64,000 nt of DNA from Maridesulfovibrio sp. (GCF_963677005.1 NZ_OY781616.1:186001-250000); one strand, 5' to 3'; positions 8,602 to 17,311 are shown, numbered from the stretch's first letter. Translations and numbers: made by a program. Notes: generated by a model not told the origin, from the sequence alone.

Positions 8602-10053
8602 ATGAAGACATCATCCGGCCTTTTTCTGTCCGTCCTACTTTTAGTTGCAGCGGTTCTTTTTCTGCCGGATATCTCCGGGGCAGCCGATCTTGCACGGGTT
8701 CCCAATCTGATCGGAAACGTGAACAACCCATATGTTCTGCCCGACAGTGGAGAACCGGGTTTCTGGTTTTCTGCCGTAGTGGGGCTTGCTGCCGGACTTC
8801 TGAGTGCTTCTATCGGAGCCGGGGGAGGGTTGATAGTTGTTCCGGCTTTGATGAGCACCGGTATTTCCGGGATATACGCAATCGGTTCGGAGATTTTCAG
8901 GCTGTTCATATTCAGCTTTATCCAGTCTATCCGTCTGGGAATCAGAAGAAGCATAAATTACGTGACGGCCGTAATCCTGACAGCGGGAACGATGATCGGA
9001 GGGCTGGCCGGGTACAGCGTGAGCAAGACCGTTTTTCTGGCTGATCCTGCCGGGAGCGATGTTTTCATTTCATCCATGATTGTGCTTTGGCTCGTGGTTT
9101 ATTCCTTTATTCTTGTGCCGGAATTTCGTGAAGCAGCAAGGGAATACGCACTTGAACAGCTTCGGAAGGAAAAGGAGGAGCAGGATGGCCGGGCCGCCAT
9201 CCGTATCGATAACTCCGCACCGGATGAAAAAGGGATCGCGGAAGGCTCGGACTCGGAAGCTGCCGAAAAGGAGAAACAGCCGGAGAAGGGGGTAAAGGAA
9301 GAAACGCAGTTTGAAGACGAACAGTACCCGGACGAAGAACCATGGCCGATAGCCAGAACCATGCGCACACTCAAATTTCCTCCTTATGTCAGATTTCCCG
9401 GAACAGTTCGGGACGAGCAGGATGACCTCGAAAAAGCGTTATCCGGCGGCAGGGATTCCGGTGCTGCCGATCTTGATCATGCGGATGACAGTAAATATGA
9501 ACGAATCCCGGCCATACCGGTAATGCTGATGTCCGTTGTCGGTGGTTTTTTCATGGCCCTGACCGGATCGGGAGGCGTGGTGCTGAGCTTCACGCTTCTG
9601 ACAAAAGGATTCGGATGCGTGGCGGCACTGGTTGCCGGAACCGACCTCGCAAGGCTGGCCGTATCATGCGGTGCGCTGAGCATGAGCACTTACGGCCTTG
9701 ACGGATTTATTAATATCTACTGCATTACCGGCCTTGTTTTCGGGACTTCCACCGGTGTGCACTTAGGCAGCAAGGCCCTGCAGCATATTCTTCCCTATCA
9801 GGCCAAGGGACTTGCCTCCCTGCTGGTTATTTCCGTTATGCTCAACAGGGTGCTGGCCCTTCCCGGACTGCTGAACAAGGCCGGTGCCGGTTTACCCTCG
9901 GGATTGGCCGGGGCTCTAGAGCAGAGCGGCAACTGGATTCTTTTGATCGGGGCGGCGACTTTCTGCGGGTGGTTCCTTTTCTGTTTTGCCAGGGGGATAG
10001 CGCAGTCTTTGACCCCTCCGGTCGAACCGGAAAAGAAGGAGGAAAAGAAATGA
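8602..10053 (+). CDS. TauE/SafE-family anion exporter with long charged cytoplasmic linker
   Basis: A 483-residue inner-membrane protein of the TauE/SafE (DUF81) type. Each half carries the typical glycine-rich motif: GLLSASIGAGGGLIVVP at 65-81 and FFMALTGSGGVVLSF at 316-330. An N-terminal hydrophobic segment (7-28) may be a signal or first TM helix. Between the halves, residues 174-305 form a highly charged, low-complexity linker rich in E, K and D, unusual for the family. TauE/SafE proteins export sulfite or organosulfonates, or act on other small anions, and sulfur-anion export would suit a sulfate reducer. The start at 8602 was chosen because the upstream extension has no ribosome site and GCAGGGA precedes this ATG. 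Its TGA overlaps the next start as ATGA, so the two are translationally coupled. Confidence 0.85.
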   Translation: MKTSSGLFLSVLLLVAAVLFLPDISGAADLARVPNLIGNVNNPYVLPDSGEPGFWFSAVVGLAAGLLSASIGAGGGLIVVPALMSTGISGIYAIGSEIFRLFIFSFIQSIRLGIRRSINYVTAVILTAGTMIGGLAGYSVSKTVFLADPAGSDVFISSMIVLWLVVYSFILVPEFREAAREYALEQLRKEKEEQDGRAAIRIDNSAPDEKGIAEGSDSEAAEKEKQPEKGVKEETQFEDEQYPDEEPWPIARTMRTLKFPPYVRFPGTVRDEQDDLEKALSGGRDSGAADLDHADDSKYERIPAIPVMLMSVVGGFFMALTGSGGVVLSFTLLTKGFGCVAALVAGTDLARLAVSCGALSMSTYGLDGFINIYCITGLVFGTSTGVHLGSKALQHILPYQAKGLASLLVISVMLNRVLALPGLLNKAGAGLPSGLAGALEQSGNWILLIGAATFCGWFLFCFARGIAQSLTPPVEPEKKEEKK

Positions 10054-11552
10054 CCTTCTCACAGAGAAATCTTGCTGTTTCGGTTTTTCTTTTCACGGCA
10101 AGCCTAGTGATTGTTGCCTGCATGCATCTGCCCGTTTTTGACGGCAGGAACGGTTTTCAGGCCATGGAATCTTCTTTCAATTCCCTGCGCAAGGGTTTGA
10201 AACCTCCTTTTGCGGAACTGGAAGGGAAGAATGATGCATATCTGGGCAGGAATTTTTCTGCCGATCTGGATTTTCGTGACATGGATCAGGCTCGTGCCGC
10301 CACAGCCATATTTCTGGCGAACAAGCTTACAGTCACTCCGCGGGATACTTCCATAAATATTCAGGGAGATTTCGGTTACACCCTCAAGTATTTTATTGAA
10401 GATATCCGGCTTTTGTACATGAACAGATTTGACGAACTGCAACGGCGTTACTCCATGCCGCCCCTGCAATCCATGTACATGCTGGACCGCATCCTCAAGC
10501 AACTGGCGATCTCCATGGCGTCCCAAAAATTGAAAAAACAGGAGACACTGGTTCAGGAAATCCGCGACAAGCTTCTCATTCCCGCTTACAACCTGCGTGA
10601 AGCCCTGCCCTTGAGCGGTATTTCGGGATTTGTTGTTCTGATAACCGGTACTGTCGGGATTCTGCTTTTTGCCGTTCTTTGGGATATTTCAAACTATATG
10701 TTTTTCGGGACTCTTGTCTCGGAAGGTTTTATGCATCAGATGCGGGTTGCTCTGGGACGCGAGCTTTCCGACAAGGAAAAGGCTGTTTTGAAAAAAAAGA
10801 AGGAAATACTGGCCCGGAGAAAGAAAAAGCTTGAGGAAGCAAAAGCTGCCGCGGCCCGAAAGCAGGTTGAAGAGATGATGGAGGTCAGGAGCAGCGGCAG
10901 GACCAACAAAGAAGCCATGCGGGCGAAATCTCCGGAAAAGAAAAAGTCTGCGGCTGAAGTGCCGGAGCGTAAGAAAAGAGCAGGAAAGGAAATTCCCGGG
11001 CAGGGAGTGGAAGCGCAAAAGAAAAAGAGCGCGAAAAAAAAGGTTCGGAAGCCGGGAACAGGTGATCCTGCCCGGACTCGTCCGGAAGGGGGGCAAAAAA
11101 CCGGAGCTTCAGAAGGGAAGAACCGCACAGGGCAAAAGCCCAAGACTTCGGCGGATGCAAGGTCTGCAGCAGACAAGCCGAGGCGGGCGAAGGTTGCCCC
11201 GATGACCGGGAGCGCAACAACTGAAAATTCAAAGACCGTAAACGCAAAGATCGTAAACGCAAAGACCGGAGGTGCGAAGGCCGGAAAACCGTCATCAGGT
11301 TCGGTTCCTGCTGCCGAACATCGGGAAGGGGCAAAAAAGCGTCCGGTGACTAAACAAAATGTTAAGCCAGTGAAAAAGAGTGGTTCCGGTACTTCACAAA
11401 CTGACGGCAAAACAGTAACACCCGGTAAGGGAAAACGTGTTTCCGGCAATGATTCCGGTAGGAATGGGGCAACCGGGGCAGCAAAATCAAGGGTTGAAAA
11501 AAGGGCGGCAGATCCGGGGAGAGAGAAAGCCGAACCAGAGGATAAACGTTGA
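10050..11552 (+). CDS. Two-TM membrane protein with about 260-residue lysine-rich tail
   Basis: A 500-residue protein of unknown family. TM1 spans about 8-25, residues 26-190 form a probably extracytoplasmic soluble domain, and TM2 spans 191-215. From about residue 240 to the end the sequence is low-complexity and extremely basic: a predicted coiled coil (245-280) followed by K, A, P, G, S and T-rich sequence with short irregular repeats such as VNAK and TGGAK. The tail resembles histone H1-like or nucleic-acid-binding tails, but it is anchored to the membrane. The start at 10050 overlaps the exporter stop, and AAGGAGG lies 8 bases upstream. Coupling to the TauE-like gene suggests a partner role, for instance tethering or regulation. 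No function can be assigned from sequence. Confidence 0.72.
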   Translation: MTFSQRNLAVSVFLFTASLVIVACMHLPVFDGRNGFQAMESSFNSLRKGLKPPFAELEGKNDAYLGRNFSADLDFRDMDQARAATAIFLANKLTVTPRDTSINIQGDFGYTLKYFIEDIRLLYMNRFDELQRRYSMPPLQSMYMLDRILKQLAISMASQKLKKQETLVQEIRDKLLIPAYNLREALPLSGISGFVVLITGTVGILLFAVLWDISNYMFFGTLVSEGFMHQMRVALGRELSDKEKAVLKKKKEILARRKKKLEEAKAAAARKQVEEMMEVRSSGRTNKEAMRAKSPEKKKSAAEVPERKKRAGKEIPGQGVEAQKKKSAKKKVRKPGTGDPARTRPEGGQKTGASEGKNRTGQKPKTSADARSAADKPRRAKVAPMTGSATTENSKTVNAKIVNAKTGGAKAGKPSSGSVPAAEHREGAKKRPVTKQNVKPVKKSGSGTSQTDGKTVTPGKGKRVSGNDSGRNGATGAAKSRVEKRAADPGREKAEPEDKR

Positions 11553-12496
11553 TGAATAAAAAGCGCAGGAAAATTCCCGTAGCCTTCTTCCGCATTCTTG
11601 AATACGAATCCACTATAATGGATACAGCCGTATCTCTGATAATGGACGAGTGCGGTTTCAAGGTCCCTGCCGGAACAAAGGTTCTGGTTAAGCCGAATCT
11701 TGTTTCGTCAAAGAACCCTCTGGCCTGCACTCATCCGAATGTCACCGTGTCTCTTTGCCGTTACCTCAAGGACTGCGGGGCGCTGATTACGGTTGCTGAT
11801 TCTCCGGGATACGGTTCTGCAGCGCAGGTTTCAAAGGCAATCGGTATGACATCTGGTCTTGAGCGTATGGGGATAAAGCCCAGAGGGCTCGGCCGTCCGG
11901 TGCCCCTGAAGCTTTCTTTCGGTGAGACAATAGGCATTTCCCGCGATGCCCTTGAAACCGATATGATTATAAATGTGCCCAAGTTCAAGGCCCATGAGCA
12001 GTTTCTGCTGACCGGGGCAGTCAAGAATCTTTTCGGCACCGTGGTAGGGTTCCGCAAGGCTTATGCCCATACCCGTTTCGGAGAACATCCGGGCTGGATG
12101 GAAAAGATGGTCATTGAGGTGAACAGGGCAATGCCGGTGGCCTTCAATTTAATGGATGCCGTGTACCCCATGCATGTGACCGGGCCTGTTAGCGGCAAAC
12201 CCTACACCATGAATCTTCTGGCCGGTGCTCCGAATCAGTATGGTCTGGATACTGCTCTTTACATGCTTCTCGGGGTAAGTCCCAAGCGGGTGCTGCTCTG
12301 GAAGGAATGCGCCCGGCAGAAAATTTTTGGTTACCATCCGGATCATTTAAAATATGTACTTGAGCCGCCGGATAATTTCGACACCAAGGATTTCGTGCTT
12401 CCGGAAAAACTGAGTCCCATGGAATTCGAGTCGGTCCGGTTTGTCAGGGGCAGAATAAAAAGCCTGCTCAGCAGATTCAATTTAAACAAAGGCTGA
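11552..12496 (+). CDS. DUF362 domain protein
   Basis: This 314-residue cytoplasmic protein matches the DUF362 pattern: VLVKPNLVS near 50, a CTHPNVTVSLCRYL segment, VADSPG near 87, INVPKFKAHEQFLLTGAVKNLFGTVVG at about 145-170, and a C-terminal region with PNQYGLDTALYMLLG. DUF362 proteins occur with ferredoxin-like and metalloenzyme genes in anaerobes, but their biochemical role is not established. No [4Fe-4S] ferredoxin domain is fused here. The ATG at 11552 overlaps the upstream TGA by one base (TGATG), completing a three-gene coupled operon. A dispersed repeat begins 16 bases after the stop. Confidence 0.8.
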   Translation: MNKKRRKIPVAFFRILEYESTIMDTAVSLIMDECGFKVPAGTKVLVKPNLVSSKNPLACTHPNVTVSLCRYLKDCGALITVADSPGYGSAAQVSKAIGMTSGLERMGIKPRGLGRPVPLKLSFGETIGISRDALETDMIINVPKFKAHEQFLLTGAVKNLFGTVVGFRKAYAHTRFGEHPGWMEKMVIEVNRAMPVAFNLMDAVYPMHVTGPVSGKPYTMNLLAGAPNQYGLDTALYMLLGVSPKRVLLWKECARQKIFGYHPDHLKYVLEPPDNFDTKDFVLPEKLSPMEFESVRFVRGRIKSLLSRFNLNKG

Positions 12497-12511
12497 TTAA
12501 CGCCATAGTTT

Positions 12512-12658
12512 GATATGGTTATTGCTTCAGTTCCGCAAAAGCTTGATCACAGTAGTAACTTTCAAAGTAATAAATTTAAATTATTAGGGATTCCAAAGGG
12601 GATTATCTCCTTTGGCTGCCAGAGGCGAAATCCATTTATCAAAAGCGCGAAGCGCATC
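12512..12658 (+). repeat. Dispersed intergenic repeat, copy 1
   Basis: About 147 bp that match, with scattered substitutions, the reverse complement of 37086-37233. The shared parts include GATAT at the start, TTATTGC, AGTAGTAA followed by TTTCAA, a CCAAAGGGGATTATC palindrome core, GGCTGCCAG and AAAAGCGCGAAGCGCATC at the end. It starts 16 bases after the DUF362 stop, in the same sense, and ends 10 bases before the hypF ATG. No terminal inverted repeats, target-site duplication or coding capacity are visible. Confidence 0.85.
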
Positions 12659-12668
12659 AGATGTAATA

Positions 12669-15005
12669 ATGAATTCCAGCAGAAAATTTCGCAGACTTCT
12701 GATTGTCACCGGGCAGGTTCAGGGCGTCGGATTCCGGCCATTCGTGTACAGAACCGCAATAGAACACGGGTTGTCCGGCACTGTGCTTAACAGCCCCGAG
12801 GGTGTGCGCATTGAGATTCAGGGAACGCAGACTGATCTGGACGGATTTGAAATAAGCTTTCATCGCGATCTGCCAAGGCTCGCGCATATCGTTTCCCTTG
12901 AAAAGGAAGATATGAGTGAGGTTGAGGGGGAGGAGCAGTTCTGCATTCTGGCTTCGAAGACCGGGGAAGGGCATTGCGTGCTGATAAGCCCGGATGTGGC
13001 AACCTGCCCGGACTGTTTCAGCGACATGAATGACCCCGGCAACCGCCGGTATGAATATCCGTTTACCAATTGCACCAACTGCGGTCCCCGCTACACCATA
13101 ACCAGATCCATTCCCTACGACCGCCCGGTAACCTCCATGGCCTGTTTTCCCCTCTGCTCCGAATGCCGGGATGAATACGAAAATCCGCTCGACCGCCGTT
13201 TTCATGCCCAGCCCAATGCCTGCCCGGAATGCGGCCCTGAAATATGGCTTACCGATAACAAGGGCAACAGGGCGGCAGGGCCGGATACAGCACTCAGAGA
13301 ACTGGCCGGACTGCTGGCGGAAGGCAATGTCGTTGCGGTTAAAGGGCTTGGTGGTTTTCATCTGGTCTGTGACGCCACAGATTCAAGCGCGGTGCGGACC
13401 CTGCGTGAACGCAAGAACAGGCCGGATAAACCTTTGGCCGTCATGGTCAAAGATGTCTGTGCAGCCGAAAGGATAGCACGTCTGAGCGGCAACGATATTG
13501 AACTGCTCGAAGGGCTGCAGAGGCCGATAGTGCTGGCCCCGAAACTGCTGGACTGTCCGCTTGCCCCGGAAACAGCTCCCGATACGGATTTTATCGGGCT
13601 GATGGTTCCGTATACGCCGTTGCACCATGTCCTGCTGAAATATTTTTCCGAATTGTGCCCTGACCGTGTGTCCGCTCTGGTAATGACTTCCGGGAACATG
13701 AGTTCGGCGCCCATCTGTATCGGCAACCGGGAAGCACTGAGAAGGCTGCCGGATATTGCCGATTTTTTTCTTTTCCACAACCGGGACATCCTTATAAGGG
13801 TGGATGATTCAGTGGCCCGTTCGGTGCCGGAATTCAGCGGGGACGAGCAGTTCCGCACTGTGTTCATGCGCCGGGCACGCGGTTACACCCCTTCTCCCGT
13901 TTTTCTGGCAGAAAAAGGGCCCTGCGTGCTTGGAACCGGACCGGAACTGAAGAATACCCTTTGCCTCACCAAGGGAGATCAGGCCTTCACCAGTCAGCAT
14001 ATCGGGGATATGCAGAATCTGGAAACAGCAGAGTTCTGGAAGGAAATCCGGCTGCATCTCCAGTCCATCCTCAAGGTGGAACCGGAACTGATCGTGCGCG
14101 ACCTGCATCCTGATTATCTGACCACCTCACTGGCGGAGGAAATTTCCCTTTCTGAATCGTTGAAGGTGGTTGCCCTGCAGCATCACTACGCCCATATTTA
14201 TTCGGTTCTGGCCGAAAACAGACATAGCGGTCCCGCATTGGGGTTAGCTCTGGACGGCACCGGTCTGGGAGAGGACCGCACGATATGGGGCGGGGAATGC
14301 CTCTATGTGGACCCCGTAAAACTGGAACACCGGCGGCTGGCCCGTTTTTCACTTCTGCGTCTTCCCGGCGGCGAAGCTTCCGTGTACGAGCCCTGGCGCA
14401 TAGCCTATGCCGCGGCCTGTGATTTCGGCCTTGACCGGACACAGGTGCCGGTTCCCGAGTCTTTCAGGCCGGGGCTTAAGATGCTGGATCAGATCCTTGA
14501 AAGGAACATCAACTGCCCGCAGACCAGCAGTTGCGGACGTCTTTTCGATGCTGTTTCCGCTCTTCTGGGCCTGTGCCAGGCTATTACGTATGAAGGGCAG
14601 GCTGCCATTCTGCTGGAAAAAGTTCAGGACATGAGTGAGATAGGGGCGTATTGCTGCCCGGTGAGAGACACTGCTGAGCCTTTCGAGATAGACACGGCGG
14701 CCCTGTTTCGGCAGGTTTATGAAGATAAGGTGAAAGGTGTTTGTCCGGGTGTCATCAGCCGCAGGTTTCACCGGGGGCTGATAAACGGGCTTGCTGATTG
14801 CGCCTGCCTTGCTGCCGGGAGGACCGGCGTAAAAAGTGTCGGCCTGAGCGGCGGAGTCATGCAGAATCTGACCATCGCCATCGAACTTCCGCAGGTTCTG
14901 GTTGAAAGGGGGCTGAAACCGCTGGTCCACCGTGTCCTTCCGCCCAACGACGGCTGCATATCATTGGGACAGGCCGTTTACGGACAGTTTCTGCTGAAGA
15001 ATTAA
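12669..15005 (+). CDS. hypF: Carbamoyltransferase HypF, [NiFe]-hydrogenase maturation
   Basis: HypF (778 residues) makes the cyanide ligands of the [NiFe] active site. It forms a carbamoyl-adenylate from carbamoyl phosphate and ATP, and transfers the carbamoyl group to the C-terminal cysteine of HypE. Visible in order are an acylphosphatase domain (GQVQGVGFRPF, about 15-25), two zinc-finger motifs (CPDC with CTNC near 115-140, CSEC with CPEC near 165-195), a YrdC-like domain (about 210-400) and a Kae1-like carbamoyltransferase domain with the metal-binding HHYAH motif. Its length is normal. The ATG at 12669 gives the expected N-terminus, but no clear ribosome site precedes it, because the dispersed repeat ends 10 bases upstream. 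The partners hypD and hypE are at 33.5-35.6 kb. Confidence 0.95.
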   Translation: MNSSRKFRRLLIVTGQVQGVGFRPFVYRTAIEHGLSGTVLNSPEGVRIEIQGTQTDLDGFEISFHRDLPRLAHIVSLEKEDMSEVEGEEQFCILASKTGEGHCVLISPDVATCPDCFSDMNDPGNRRYEYPFTNCTNCGPRYTITRSIPYDRPVTSMACFPLCSECRDEYENPLDRRFHAQPNACPECGPEIWLTDNKGNRAAGPDTALRELAGLLAEGNVVAVKGLGGFHLVCDATDSSAVRTLRERKNRPDKPLAVMVKDVCAAERIARLSGNDIELLEGLQRPIVLAPKLLDCPLAPETAPDTDFIGLMVPYTPLHHVLLKYFSELCPDRVSALVMTSGNMSSAPICIGNREALRRLPDIADFFLFHNRDILIRVDDSVARSVPEFSGDEQFRTVFMRRARGYTPSPVFLAEKGPCVLGTGPELKNTLCLTKGDQAFTSQHIGDMQNLETAEFWKEIRLHLQSILKVEPELIVRDLHPDYLTTSLAEEISLSESLKVVALQHHYAHIYSVLAENRHSGPALGLALDGTGLGEDRTIWGGECLYVDPVKLEHRRLARFSLLRLPGGEASVYEPWRIAYAAACDFGLDRTQVPVPESFRPGLKMLDQILERNINCPQTSSCGRLFDAVSALLGLCQAITYEGQAAILLEKVQDMSEIGAYCCPVRDTAEPFEIDTAALFRQVYEDKVKGVCPGVISRRFHRGLINGLADCACLAAGRTGVKSVGLSGGVMQNLTIAIELPQVLVERGLKPLVHRVLPPNDGCISLGQAVYGQFLLKN

Positions 15006-15012
15006 GCGGGGT

Positions 15013-15034
15013 TCCGGTAGGTCCGGATTTTTTT
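15013..15034 (+). terminator. Possible terminator of hypF
   Basis: A short TCCGG/CCGGA stem with a 5-base loop, followed by seven T residues, lies just after the hypF stop and before the convergent lipoprotein gene. The stem is only 5 bp, so it is modestly supported. Confidence 0.5.
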
Positions 15035-15039
15035 GCCGG

Positions 15040-15306
15040 TTATTTTTTTATCCATCCTTTTCCATTCATGCAGCGCTCAAACGCTTTGGCTTCGTCCGAC
15101 AGTTCCCGCTGCTGCTTGTCGTAGGTCTTGAGGAACTGCCAGTCGTTGCGCGGTTCGGACGCCGCTTCCTTCTTTGAGCGTTCGCGGCAGGCGGTGCGGT
15201 CTTTCTTGAACTGTTCGCCACGATCCACATCAACAGGCAGACTGGGATTGTAGTATGACGTGCATCCAGCAAAAATGAGCAGAAATAAAAGAATTATGGT
15301 GCGCAT
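15040..15306 (-). CDS. Small hypothetical lipoprotein
   Basis: An 88-residue protein with a lipoprotein signal peptide: MRTIILLFLLIFAGC, with a lipobox ending in Cys15. The mature part of 74 residues is strongly charged (K, R, E, D) and contains two more cysteines (C39 and C80) that could form a disulfide in the periplasm. I recognise no family. It lies between hypF (convergent) and cysQ (same strand, 14 bases upstream), and may be co-transcribed with cysQ. Confidence 0.75.
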   Translation of the reverse strand: MRTIILLFLLIFAGCTSYYNPSLPVDVDRGEQFKKDRTACRERSKKEAASEPRNDWQFLKTYDKQQRELSDEAKAFERCMNGKGWIKK

Positions 15307-15320
15307 TGTTTTTTTCCTTA

Positions 15321-16076
15321 TCAGGCTTTGACCAGGAATCCGCCGTTTCTCAGATTCTTCTTGTTATAGGTAAATTCCGATCCGTCCATTGCGGTCATGG
15401 AACCGCCTGCAGCTTCGACTATGGCCTGTCCGGCCGCAGTGTCCCACTCCATGGTCGGGTTGAATCTCGGATACATATGGGCTTTGCCTTCCGCAACCAT
15501 GCAGAATTTTATCGCGCTGCCTGCAGGGACCATTTTTTCAACGTTCATTTCGGCCAGATACGCGCCCAGATCCGGTGACGGATGCGAACGGCTGCCCACA
15601 ACAATCAATCCACAACCCTGTTCCGGTCGGCTGGTTTTTATTCTCGCGGGGACCTCGCTCTTGCGACTTACAAAGGCACCGTCTTCCTCGCTTCCTGCGT
15701 ACAATGTGTCCTGAACAGGGGCATATACAATGCCGAGAACCGGACGGTTTTTTTGCATCAGCGCTATGCAGACGCAGAATTCGCCGTTATCCTTGATGAA
15801 TTCCTTGGTCCCGTCCAGCGGGTCCACAAGGAAGAATTCTGTCCACGCGCTTCTTTCCTCATAAGGAATCTTTGATCCCTCTTCGGAAAGGATGGGGATG
15901 TCCGGATACATCTCGGCCAGACGGTGCGTGATTATTTTATTGGAAGCCAGATCCGCCTCGGTGACAGGAGATTCATCATCTTTCCTGTTGATTTCGTAGC
16001 CTCTGTTTTTTACGCGCATTATTTCAGCCCCGGCCTCGCGGGCGATATGCGAAAGGTTTTCAAGCATTGCTTTCAT
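15321..16076 (-). CDS. cysQ: 3'(2'),5'-bisphosphate nucleotidase CysQ
   Basis: A 251-residue member of the inositol-monophosphatase-like superfamily. It shows the metal-binding motifs SEEG (near 70), DPLDGTKEF (near 97-105) and WDTAAGQAI (near 210-218), and the spacing and the TKEF ending favour CysQ over SuhB. CysQ hydrolyses 3'-phosphoadenosine 5'-phosphate to AMP and phosphate, clearing a by-product of sulfur activation and transfer, and it needs Mg2+. The ATG at 16076 is preferred; a longer TTG-started version adds 13 poorly conserved residues. The gene is divergent from the sulfur-carrier pair. Confidence 0.88.
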   Translation of the reverse strand: MKAMLENLSHIAREAGAEIMRVKNRGYEINRKDDESPVTEADLASNKIITHRLAEMYPDIPILSEEGSKIPYEERSAWTEFFLVDPLDGTKEFIKDNGEFCVCIALMQKNRPVLGIVYAPVQDTLYAGSEEDGAFVSRKSEVPARIKTSRPEQGCGLIVVGSRSHPSPDLGAYLAEMNVEKMVPAGSAIKFCMVAEGKAHMYPRFNPTMEWDTAAGQAIVEAAGGSMTAMDGSEFTYNKKNLRNGGFLVKA

Positions 16077-16174
16077 GAGGACGCATTTAACAGACCTTTG
16101 TAAATCTGTCACCAAAGGCAGATGGAAAAATCGTATATTTTGACTTGGAATGAACCGGAGTTTACAAACAGGTG

Positions 16175-16399
16175 ATGAAAATCAGAATTGCATGTTTCGG
16201 TTATCTCCTCCCGCCCGGATCAGTCGGAGAGTTCATTGATCTGCCTGCAGGAGCACGTGTCGGAGATATTCCGGCACAACTGGGCATAGCTGGGGATGAG
16301 GTCGCCATGTTTTTTATAGGGGACCAGAGGGTTGCTTCGGATCATTTACTGACAGACGGAGACTTTGTTAAACTTTTTCCACCCATTACAGGGGGGTGA
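16175..16399 (+). CDS. Ubiquitin-like sulfur carrier (MoaD/ThiS family)
   Basis: A 74-residue beta-grasp protein ending in the diagnostic Gly-Gly (PPITGG), with the FVKLFPPI segment typical of MoaD/ThiS proteins. Such carriers are adenylated at the C-terminal glycine by an E1-like enzyme and then thiocarboxylated, to donate sulfur to molybdopterin, thiamine or other products. The E1-like gene begins 3 bases downstream, so the two form a functional pair. The final product cannot be told from sequence. In related sulfate reducers such pairs often sit with tungsten or molybdenum enzymes, but none is seen here. The ATG at 16175 is preferred over the GTG one codon upstream. Confidence 0.85.
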   Translation: MKIRIACFGYLLPPGSVGEFIDLPAGARVGDIPAQLGIAGDEVAMFFIGDQRVASDHLLTDGDFVKLFPPITGG

Positions 16400-16402
16400 T
16401 TT

Positions 16403-17245
16403 GTGAGGGTCGAAGACCGCGTTTCAGAGATGATGTCCGGCGGGTTTGTTGAAAAGGAGTATGGAAAGAAAATCATAAAAATTGCTCCCCATGAACTATG
16501 CCGTGATATTTCCCGCAAGCTTGGCATGGACCGCCGTTTTGTTGAGCAGATAGCTTTTGACAAGGGGGCTGTGCCGGAAAGGTACGCCAGGAACATGACC
16601 ACCTTCAGCCCCGAAGAACAGAAAATACTTTTTGAATCGGAAGTTGCCATAGTCGGGCTCGGCGGGCTTGGCGGGCATCTGCTGGAATCTCTGGTGCGGG
16701 CCGGAGTGGGACGCATTATGGGGTGTGACGGGGATTTTTTTGAACCGTCCAATCTGAACAGACAGCGTCTTGCATCGGAAAATACACTGGGCATAAAAAA
16801 AGGCGAAGCTGCTTTCGATATGGTCAGGGAAATTAATCCGTCGGTGTTTTTTGATGTCCGCTCGGAATTTATTGAGGGTGAGGATTTCGATTCATTTATT
16901 TCGGGTTCACAGGTTGTAGTGGATTGTCTGGGCGGACTTGCTCATCGTACAGAGCTCAAGGAGGCGTGCTCAAGAAACGGTATTCCGATGGTGACCGCTT
17001 CTGTCGCCGGCTGGGCAGGCATCGTGTCCACTGTTCTTCCCGGGGGAATTTCTCCTGCCGACTTTTTCGGGAATGCGGATGGGCTTGAAGAGGTTTCCGG
17101 AACCCAGGCTCCGGCAATATTCACGGCAGTTGGGATTCAAAGCGGAGAAGTATTGAAGATTCTGCTGGGCAGGGAATCGGGGCTGTCCGGAAAGGCTTTG
17201 ATGTTTGATCTGGCCGGGTTTTATTTTGAACTTGTTTCATTTTGA
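16403..17245 (+). CDS. E1-like adenylyltransferase (HesA/MoeB/ThiF family)
   Basis: A 280-residue protein with an E1-type Rossmann ATP-binding motif GLGGLGG (85-91), the conserved DGDFFEPSNLNRQ region (109-121, with the Arg finger at 120) and a DCLGGLAHR stretch at 174-182. It should adenylate the C-terminal glycine of the small carrier encoded 3 bases upstream. It differs from MoeB and ThiF in two ways: an extra N-terminal region of about 80 residues, and no paired CxxC motifs for structural zinc. The start is GTG at 16403, with GGGGGGTG just upstream inside the end of the carrier gene. The physiological sulfur acceptor is unknown. Confidence 0.87.
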   Translation: MRVEDRVSEMMSGGFVEKEYGKKIIKIAPHELCRDISRKLGMDRRFVEQIAFDKGAVPERYARNMTTFSPEEQKILFESEVAIVGLGGLGGHLLESLVRAGVGRIMGCDGDFFEPSNLNRQRLASENTLGIKKGEAAFDMVREINPSVFFDVRSEFIEGEDFDSFISGSQVVVDCLGGLAHRTELKEACSRNGIPMVTASVAGWAGIVSTVLPGGISPADFFGNADGLEEVSGTQAPAIFTAVGIQSGEVLKILLGRESGLSGKALMFDLAGFYFELVSF

Positions 17246-17311
17246 GCAGTCCATGCTGCTTAGGGGCTGTTTTCAGGTATACTTCTAAGTTGAGATAATC
17301 TTATTGCAGAT

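Noticed and set aside
10736..11449. 237-residue frame opposite the lysine-rich tail, with many Phe and Ser residues
   Set aside because: The Phe/Leu/Ser richness is what the complement of Lys/Glu codons gives; it is not independent evidence of a membrane protein.
12500..12668. Repeat copy 1 as an insertion sequence
   Set aside because: No transposase, terminal inverted repeats or target-site duplication is visible, and the length is only about 147 bp.
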